This document shows, in pieces, positions 56,996 through 64,000 of a DNA stretch of 64,000 nucleotides (within the stretch, counting starts at the first letter, position 1; every line of letters starts with the position of its first letter). Both the position numbers and the translations under genes were made by a program. The stretch is taken from contig OY997649.1 in the NCBI GenBank assembly GCA_963921795.1, forward strand, positions 29,872,055-29,936,054, in the 5' to 3' direction. Below the pieces are notes generated by a model that saw nothing but the letters and a program-made list of their open reading frames with translations, had not been told where the DNA came from and did not search any database. Source of the DNA: Nannobrachium achirus (Eukaryota > Chordata > Actinopteri > Myctophiformes > Myctophidae).

Positions 56996-57139
56996 ATATC
57001 GCCGTTGTCGGGTGGAAACCTTGTAAAAAAGTAAAATAAAAAAAACATTAAACACATTTATAAACATTTAATTCATGAAAAACCAAAACGCAACAATTTG
57101 AAACTGCTTTACAAGGTTTCTGACCGACAGCGAAGACAT
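56996..57139. mobile_element. MITE family E (copy 2), short, no hairpin
   Basis: ATATCGCCGTTGTCGGGTGG then AAACCTTGTA at the left pairs with TACAAGGTTTC then TGACCGACAGCGA at the right. This 144-bp copy lacks the shared hairpin that the 39031-39289 copy carries, so the hairpin is not an obligate part of the family. Confidence 0.6.
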
Positions 57140-57220
57140 ACTGTAATCAGGGGCGTCACACCAAATTCTGGGCCCTGGGTACAAGGATTCACTGCGGGCC
57201 CCCCATGAATGTTAACTATT

Positions 57221-57296
57221 GAAAAATAGCAGATATACAAGCTCACAGCGTGGCACCGAGTGCCGCGCTGCGAGCTTGTAGATCTGCTATTTTTGA
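57221..57296. repeat. shared hairpin, left one of the mirrored pair
   Basis: GAAAAATAGCAGATATACAA at the left, TTGTAGATCTGCTATTTTTG at the right. Loop-proximal CACAGCG..GGCAC against GTGCCGCGCTG. Confidence 0.88.
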
Positions 57297-57481
57297 AAAT
57301 CGTGAAAATGTGTGCCAAGAAACCTATGTTTCCATGTCAGTGATGCTCAAACTTTTTCATGTGAAGGACCCCCATCTCAAAATATTTAGTTCCAGGGACC
57401 CCCCAGAAGCAAAATTTGAGTTACAAATGTTCACTTAAAAAATACATATATTCAAAGATTTGCGCACATTTTCACGACTTT

Positions 57482-57558
57482 TCAAAAATAGCAGATCTAC
57501 AAGCTCGCAGCGCGGCACTCGGTGCCGCGCTGTGAGCTTGTATATCTGCTATTTTTCA
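57482..57558. repeat. shared hairpin, right one of the mirrored pair
   Basis: About 36-bp stem with a 3-nt loop TCG. The left arm starts TCAAAAATAGCAGATC and the loop-proximal part is CGCGGCAC/GTGCCGCG. Its sequence is close to the reverse complement of the copy at 57221. Confidence 0.9.
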
Positions 57559-57956
57559 ATAGCTAAAGTTATTAGGGCCCCTCCACCTTGGGCCCTGGTA
57601 ACTCAGTCCCACTTTCCTACCCCTTGTGACGCCCCTGACTGTAATACAGTGTGTCCTGACATCAGGGTCAACAAAAGAAATTGTGTGAAATCAGTCGAGA
57701 CCCACTGCTTTAAAGCACTGCCTCACAGAGAGACAGATGACTTACTATGGAATAGATGCATTAATCCACTGCACCATCACAATCTGTAATAAAGCCCAGC
57801 CATTATTGCCAGTCTAATTATTGCCAACAACCCTGTTGAAGCATTAGTGATTTCCTTTTATCGCAAGGATATGCACTAGAAGCATTAGCATAAAGTTAGT
57901 ACTGTATGTACTAGTATCAGCGGGTAAGGGTTTCTGTTACCCATAAATAAGATTAA

Positions 57957-57972
57957 CACACACACACGCACA

Positions 57973-58051
<79 letters not shown>
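57957..58051. repeat. (CA)n microsatellite
   Basis: CACGCACACGCG runs into about 40 CA units. Confidence 0.97.
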
Positions 58052-58053
<2 letters not shown>

Positions 58054-58787
58054 TTTCAATTCATTCATTCCAATAAAAGCCAACACACAAACAAATATGA
58101 CAAAATTAAACATACATCTCCCCAAGTCATATTTCCGGTCACACTCTTTTTATACTCCTGTCGTAAATAAACTATTTATTTCATGCATTATAAAGAGGTC
58201 CACATTAACACTCTCTGGTTATAACCTTGGTTGATGTCTAATACAAAATCTATATAAAAAAAAACTCATGATGCAGTTGTGGTAGAATATCAAAGTTTGT
58301 GTTGAATGGGGATGGACCTGACAAGCGTGATAGAGTTCAGAACTATTAACTCGCAGAAGCTGCATACTGACAGGTGAGGAAGTTGATGATAAAAAGAAAA
58401 CCTTCTCCTTGTTAGGACTGCTGAAAAACAGACGGTGAAAGAGAACAAGAAGTGAAAATGATGAGAGAGAAGAGGAGCAGGCTATGAGGCAGAAAAAGCG
58501 GGGGGGCAAGCTGACCAACAGCTTGTCTGACATCAATCCAATGGTTGGTATGACCTCCAGTTCATCATCTGAGGTTCACTGGACACATATCTGATTCTTC
58601 AAGCTGTCAGAGAGAGACAGAGAAACAGAGGGAGGGGGCAGAGATAAGTACTTAATGACATTTTTAACACAATAGTTGTAGTTATGGCGACTAATAAATG
58701 CACAGAATCTGTGTGTGTCTGTTCGTGTGTTCCCAGCATATACCCAAAAGAACTGTCTGACTGATCGACTTCAAAATTGATCTCTGT
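58052..58787. other. no gene recognised
   Basis: A 105-codon minus frame at 58219-58536 has no recognisable domain. Confidence 0.4.
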
Positions 58788-58795
58788 ATCTGTGT

Positions 58796-59012
58796 GGGGA
58801 CTGCCCCATAGGTCGAACTCCCGTTGGGTCGAACAGCGTCGGCAGGTTATATAATCACCCGCGAACGTCGGCAGGTTAGATAATCACCCGCATCACGGTT
58901 ACTGATTGGTTTAGGGTTAGGGTTAGGCATAGTTTTACTGAGGTTAGGATTAGGGTTTGGGTTAGAGTTTGGTGGTCGATCCAAAGAGTGTTCGACCTAA
59001 TGACATGTTACC
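58796..59012. mobile_element. MITE family B (copy 2)
   Basis: Starts GGGGACTGCCCCATAGGTCG and ends TTCGACCTAATGACATG then TTACC. Target duplications ATCTGTGT at 58788-58795 and 59013-59020. About 95% identical by eye to 928-1142, including the tandem GTCGGCAGGTTA(G/T)ATAATCACCCGCG words and the telomere-like interior. Confidence 0.85.
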
Positions 59013-59159
59013 ATCTGTGTCCCTTTTATTACCAACATCCAACAACTAACATATTGCCAACACATTCAACACACATTATACCAGTAAGATGCCCTAATGG
59101 CTGCTTTGGCATGTATACCCTTCTGCTGAGCTGGTCGAGTAATCACTGTGATGTCAGAA

Positions 59160-59420
59160 CAGGTCAGCTGTATCCATATATGGAGTCTGTGAGGTCAGAT
59201 GTAGAGGTACTGACCAGCTCCATCCAGTCATTTCCATTTATGGATATCCAGGGTTTGATGAGATCATGTCGTGATCTTCATATACTGTATGGAGATCCAG
59301 GTGAGGATAGTCAGCAGTCTTGATTTGCAAATGAATTCTGTCTTGGCCATATGGAGCGTCCATATATGGGCATTGCCAAATATGTGCTTTTCCTATGTGA
59401 ATTGCTAATAAAGTATTCAA
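59160..59420. repeat. CCATATATGG repeat, part of cluster 3
   Basis: Decamers at 59174 and 59360, with the related ATATGGAGCGTC and ATCTTCATATACTGTATGG words. Ends at about 59425, where AAGTATTCAATCAATCAA looks like a LINE-type tail. Confidence 0.55.
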
Positions 59421-59427
59421 TCAATCA

Positions 59428-59545
59428 AGTCTGTGTACTGGAGATACTGGACAGTGCAGATAGCCTACATGTCTGCGTACTGGAGATACTGGACAGTCTA
59501 GATACCGTTCTGCGTAGATACTGGACAGTGTAGATACAGGTCGGG
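59428..59545. repeat. minisatellite of about 45 bp
   Basis: Three imperfect tandem copies containing ACTGGAGATACTGGACAGT (59437, 59478, and a shortened one near 59517). Confidence 0.75.
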
Positions 59546-59801
59546 TAGATAGCAGATACATGACGGTAGATCAACCAGTACTATTCTGAATGATGCAAAG
59601 GGTCACTTTCAACACACTGCAGATGTTAAGGGAATCGGATGCTCTGATGCAATGTGTAGACTACTGTGTCTGAAAGCAGACATGGTGTGCATTCCTCTCT
59701 CTCTCTCTCTACGTATCTCTCCCCTTTAAGTCGCTATCCAGGTCTTCCTGCGTCTTTCACTCTTGTCTTTCACACTATTCCTACAGTATATTCGTCACCC
59801 C

Positions 59802-61139
59802 CAAGGTTATAATAGTTTTGGATTTTTCCATTCGTTTTTATTGCGACCGTAAGGTCGCAGTTTAGTATGAAAACCTCCACCGGCCGTCCGTCGGTCACAC
59901 GTGCGGTCGACCGCACGTCACACGTGCGGTCGACGTGTGATGAGGTCACGATGAGTCATCTATGCCCAAATATAGATTTCTAGGTCAGATGGCCCATAGA
60001 GTTTGTGATGTCAAACCTAGCAACCCAATATAAACAAACCTGATGTCAGACCTGAAGTATCCTTTTATACCCATATATGGAGATACAGAGATCTCCATAT
60101 ATGGGCATATTAGAAAGCCCATATATGGGCATATACGGATGACATCAGGGATATCCATATATGGGCATAAAAGGGACAAGGGCTTACAGTTAAGAGATCT
60201 CCATATATGGGCATATCAGAAAGCCCATATATGTTCATATACTGATGACATCAGGAATATCCATATATGGGCATAAAAGGGACAAGGACTTACAGTTAAG
60301 AGATCTCCATATATGGGCATAAAGGGACAAGGACTGTTACAGTAGATATAGAGATGTCCATATATGGGCATAAATGAACAAGGACTGACAAACACTGAGA
60401 TCTCCATATAACCTATGGGAATATAAGGGACGAGGACTGTCAGCTTGTAGACCTATTTTCTAAATATTGTTGTACATTAAAAACTTGAAATGGGTCGTTC
60501 TGCATAGTACTTGGGATTTGTTGATGTAAATGTTCACATAGTGTAATAATTGGTAAAACAAACTTTTGGCCTATTTGTGGAGATAAGCGACCAACGGTCG
60601 CTTATCTCCCGATTAGGGAGTCTTACTGGTTTTTATTAGTTTTGAGGTTTTGTTTTCAATTACAGTTTAGTTTTAATTCGTTTTTAAAGTGAGGTTGCTA
60701 GTTTTGTTTCGTTTTTATTTTTTGAAAATGCTTAGTTTTAGTTTAGTTTTTATTCGTTTTAGTGTTAGTTTTAGTCTTTTACGTAATATGGGGTATTTGT
60801 CAGGGGTGAGATTAAAAAAAGCTCCGGAAAAGGTATTGTCTAATAAAGAAAATCAACAAAACATCATATTGTTGAGAGTGACAGGAATGTTGAGACATAC
60901 AACTTCTCTCTTTGACCTCACCAACTGGTGTTTTTTTTTTTTTTTTTTTCCACAAAAGACGAAAACTAAGGAGATTTTCTCTATAATTTTAGTTTATTTT
61001 AGTTCGTTTTGGAAACACAATATCGTTTCAGTTAGTTTTCGTTTTTTTAAAAAGCTTAGTTTTTATTTTTATTTCAGTTAACTAAAATGTTTTTCCATTC
61101 TAGTTTTTTAGTTAGTTTTCGTTTACTATAATAACCTTG
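59802..61139. mobile_element. MITE with CAAGGTTAT ends, split by a nested CCATATATGG element
   Basis: The left CAAGGTTATAATAGTTTTG and the right CTATAATAACCTTG are inverted. The body is rich in TTAGTTTT words near the right half. GTCAC precedes and follows the element (5 of 8 bases of a possible target duplication). A 786-bp element is inserted at 59843-60628. The 130-codon frame at 60689-61081 is low-complexity F/S-rich and not a gene. Confidence 0.65.
59843..60628. mobile_element. nested element built around CCATATATGG (cluster 3)
   Basis: Flanked by the 9-bp direct repeat GTTTTTATT at 59834-59842 and 60629-60637, which defines it as an insertion. It begins GCGACCGTAAGGTCGCAG (a small palindrome). 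Near the end it carries the perfect hairpin GAGATAAGCGACC-AAC-GGTCGCTTATCTC (60581-60609, written in two arms). Eight perfect decamers lie at 60071, 60095, 60119, 60155, 60201, 60261, 60307 and 60358, usually with GGCATA(A)AAGGGACAAGG. No transposase is seen; the superfamily is unknown. Confidence 0.65.
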
Positions 61140-61140
61140 G

Positions 61141-61628
61141 TCACAGGTCACACTTCACACGGCCAAACATAAGAGCGTTGGCATGTGTTGGCATTCATAC
61201 ACCAACACATCATGCACATACTGTGTACACTTTTCTCTCCGTTTCTCCGCCCATTGCCACTGTAATTCTCAGCTGTCACTTAGACAGTGTGTTTTACCAT
61301 GACATTCAAAACCTGGTTTGAAGGAAGACCTGGGAAACAGCATTCAACATAAAAGTTTAGTCGGGAACACTCACGTCAAAGTAGATGTAACCATTTATTG
61401 CAACAAATGGAATTGAGGGCTTAAGGGCTCTGCGTTCGGACGGAGATGAATTTTGTACATGCATGCCTGGATTATGACAGTGTGATGTAATGATCAGCAG
61501 ATCTGTGAATGAGGAAAGGATCTGACTGACAGCTGATTACAGCTGAGGCGGGCAAGACTCACGTGTCCTGCATAAACTACCGCTATGCTTCATTTTCAGT
61601 CAAGCAACAAAACCCTAGCAGAGGCACC
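61141..61628. other. no gene recognised
   Basis: Nothing supported. Confidence 0.4.
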
Positions 61629-61636
61629 TGGCAGAA

Positions 61637-62103
61637 CAGGGGTCTTCAACGTTTTCAGGCCGGGGACCCCTTAGTTGAGAGATAAATGAAGCAGGGACCC
61701 CCACAACCTGTTCATAGATTCCATATAGTTTCATCGTTTGACAGCACAATCATCAGTGTATTTAGGAATCATGTCAATTTGTGTTTTCTGATATTTAACC
61801 ACTTGAACCGTCAATACTTAATACATTTGACCTTTCACTCTGTACTTAGTCTGCTCCTTTTACCCTCTACACCAACCCTCTTTGCCGAAAATAGCCGATC
61901 TACAAGCTCACAACGCCTCGCAGCGCGAGGCGTTGTGAGCTTGTAGATCGGCTATTTTTATCTATAAGTTCTCAGAATATGGACGCTAGGCTTCAAGTGG
62001 TTAATATAAAAAAGGAGAAAAAAAGACACAATGATTTGGAGGACCCCCTGTAGTAACTCTGAGGACCCCCTAGGGGTCCCGGACCCCCTGTTGAAGACCC
62101 CTG
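61637..62103. mobile_element. hAT-like MITE, family D (copy 4), best preserved
   Basis: Perfect ends CAGGGGTCTTCAAC and GTTGAAGACCCCTG. Target duplications TGGCAGAA (61629-61636) and TGGTAGAA (62104-62111), 7 of 8. It contains the TTAA module 61799-62000 (TTAA at 61795-61798 and 62001-62004) and the most perfect hairpin of the window. Confidence 0.92.
61888..61958. repeat. shared hairpin, perfect 34-bp stem
   Basis: Arms 61888-61921 and 61925-61958 are exact complements around the 3-nt loop AGC. The left arm begins AAAATAGCCGATC and ends CAACGCCTCGC. Confidence 0.95.
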
Positions 62104-62111
62104 TGGTAGAA

Positions 62112-62785
62112 CATTTACCATGTGAACTCCTTTCGTTGGAATCCAATCCGAGGCCTTTTACTGTTACAACCTCTCTTTCCTGCCTTTCAGGTCTCTCTAC
62201 TATACTATCACTAACAAATAAAGCAGAAAATACTGAAAACAATCTAAAAAACAAAATCAACAACAACAACAACATAGAGGCAAAAAGCACAGCAGTGCAG
62301 TCAAGGTCAGGTTCTTTATCAAGACCAGCAAAACAAAGCAGAGACAGCTCTTAATGCAGTCTGCCTTAAGGACCTTCACTCGCATTTAAGATCCTGTGAT
62401 AGAGAACAGGTCTTTTAGTTTTAAGATGTTCCACAAGGAGTTATGTGCAAGGGGTGTTCAGTACACGAAAGCCCCTTTCCCCTTATTTAGTGAGAACAGA
62501 GTCGAAGGCTGTTGGTAAATTAAAAGGTATATATCAAAAGAGGAAGGATGCAAGTAAAGTAACCTTGAGAGGCTACTCTGAAATGAACACACTCTGAGCG
62601 CGTTGGTAGAGGATTCTGTCTGTTTTGTATTCCTTATTTAAATGTGAGGCACTTTGATCTTTGATGTTGTAATTGCCATTCACATGCACGAGTATTGACT
62701 CTTTCTAAATGCTGCGTTCACAGTGGCAGCTACAAAACATACGAAGATACAAAAGGCGACATGTCACTGCATGATTTAAACTAGT
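62112..62785. other. no gene recognised
   Basis: Nothing supported; short frames antisense to the MITE are chance. Confidence 0.4.
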
Positions 62786-62878
62786 GAAAATAGCCGATCT
62801 ACAAGCTAGTCTGTTTCAAACATGTACAAATTTGAAACTTGGAGATACGAGGTTTCTGCCCGACAGTGACGATATCTA
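62786..62878. mobile_element. MITE family E fragment with half a hairpin
   Basis: GAAAATAGCCGATCTACAAG (left arm only, 62786-62805) is followed by ACTTGGAGATACGAGG and CTGCCCGACAGTGACGATAT, the reverse complement of the left end of the family E element at 39031. Confidence 0.6.
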
Positions 62879-64000
62879 GCTGGTACAGTACTGTATGTAC
62901 ATGAGGTAATTATTATACAGTACATGATATTTGACATTAGTTGCAAGTATCAGTGCATTGTACATGAGATTACGGTGCATTATCAGCGTCAGGTTCAAGC
63001 ACACAGTCCACAAAGGACAGTAACTTTCACAGGTACAGTCCACATAGTAGATCCACAAGGTCACACAGAGCGATAACTTTCACAGGTAAAAAGAACGTGA
63101 TTTTTGCCTTTGACACAGAGCTAATTAAAACGTACTCTAATTGTTATAGATAACTAACCCAAGCTAAAGCATGCTGTCCCTGTGTTAAAGGACCAGGTCA
63201 CCTCTGGGACAACCAGATCTTATTTTATTGTTGTGTGGGACACGATCAACACGATCCTGGGTTATTTTTTGTGTTCAATCTGTGTTTTTAGATATTTTAG
63301 TATTTCAGCCGATTTCAGCATGCTACAACTGGTCATATGATGCAAAATGCATCATATGCATTACTACAGGGGGATAGCCAAGTACAGAACGTGAAATTGG
63401 CAAGGGCTTAATTACAGTGGTGAAGGTAAATGGGAACCGGTAGAGTCTGAGGCAATGGCCTGTTGATTTGGTGGTGAATATACAGAAACACTGCTGAGTG
63501 CTGACCTTCGACTGAATCCCACTATTACTTGATTACAACATACAGTACTGCCCACTCTCTGTCTATGAGTACTGAACCAGTAAGTTGGCCTCCGTAGTTC
63601 ATGAATTTACTATCCCAAATGTTAGATTTAGTTTGCAGTTATGCATCAGTCAAAAGAAAGTGAAGCGGTGAATTTTTATTCTATGTGTTCTAGAGCTTTG
63701 AAATCTGTGTTCTAGATCTATACATTCTGTGTTCTAGATCTATACTTTCTATGTGCTTTAGTTCTATACTTTTATGAATTCTGAATTCTGAATGATTTTG
63801 TCTGGAGGGCCATATTGTCATGTGAAGCTTGACCAATCCTCAATTCTGCATGCACGGGACATGTACGGGACAGACATTCTCACTCCTTGAGAATCTATGG
63901 GAATCCTCAAAAAAAACAGGTACGGGACAGACAAAGCCACTCCTTGGAAGCGGCTTTCACCGCTTCAAAAACATTGTGAGATATAAATTGCTGCAAATTG
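62879..64000. other. no gene recognised
   Basis: A short tandem GTGTTCTAGATCTATAC-type repeat lies near 63707-63745. The window ends without a recognisable gene. Confidence 0.4.

Larger units (their letters stand above)
57148..57637. mobile_element. hAT-like MITE, family I, with two mirrored hairpins
   Basis: Perfect inverted ends CAGGGGCGTCACA and TGTGACGCCCCTG, with perfect 8-bp target duplications ACTGTAAT at 57140-57147 and 57638-57645. Inside lie two copies of the shared hairpin in mirror orientation (57221-57296 and 57482-57558). The words GAAAATCGTGAAAATGTG and CACATTTTCACGACTTTTC extend the mirror symmetry. Between them is text resembling another hAT end, CAGTGATGCTCAAACTTTTT. Confidence 0.9.

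Noticed and set aside
57221-57558. CRISPR-like array of repeated hairpins
   Set aside because: The copies are mirrored, irregularly spaced, spread over the window and lie inside MITEs in a vertebrate-type genome.
60689-61081. 130-codon Phe/Ser-rich frame
   Set aside because: It is low-complexity T-rich MITE sequence.

Overview
The window looks like an intergenic or intronic stretch of a ray-finned (teleost) fish genome. The evidence is the repeat content: a Gmr1-type Ty3/gypsy element, an L2/CR1-group LINE, Rex/RTE-like LINE tails, many hAT-, TTAA- and Harbinger-like MITEs, tRNA-derived SINE pieces and very long CA/GT microsatellites. Species cannot be fixed from sequence alone. Only one plausible host gene is seen, a single-exon C2H2 zinc-finger frame at 12895-14238. 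Nearly all other long open frames belong to transposons or to simple repeats.

Layout. 1-6234: nested MITEs, a Penelope-type inverted pair with hammerhead-like cores, a LINE tail, and the first cluster of a CCATATATGG repeat. 6235-10902: a minus-strand Gmr1-type LTR element with near-identical LTRs, a CACAT target duplication and a nearly complete tRNA-Pro copy next to its primer-binding site. 10903-30000: a hAT MITE carrying a TTAA-type MITE and hairpin, the zinc-finger gene, further MITEs (TTAA, Harbinger-like, hAT), microsatellites, a 1.65-kb hAT-like element and a helicase-like fragment. 30310-34061: a 3.75-kb minus-strand LINE with almost all of its endonuclease-RT frame open, inserted into an older repeat whose uninterrupted relative lies about 4 kb upstream. 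34062-44750: LINE and Tc1-like remnants, MITEs and microsatellites. 44755-46250 and 59160-60628: two more clusters of the CCATATATGG repeat. 49969-62103: more hAT MITEs, several nested and most with clean 8-bp target duplications.

Two signals stand out. (1) The LTR element holds, beyond the usual 18-nt primer-binding site, the complement of the rest of a tRNA-Pro. Relative to a functional tRNA-Pro it departs at just two places, positions 58 and 37, which are where mature tRNA-Pro carries N1-methyl purines. This is what reverse transcription of a modified tRNA primer past the normal stop would leave. (2) A hairpin of about 60-75 bp, with stem core ATAGC-GATCTACAAGCTCAC, occurs at 15 places (10 complete, 5 partial) and sits inside at least five different MITE families. 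Where the arms differ between copies, the change is often matched on the opposite arm.

All homology statements are from recognising motifs by eye; no database search was run.
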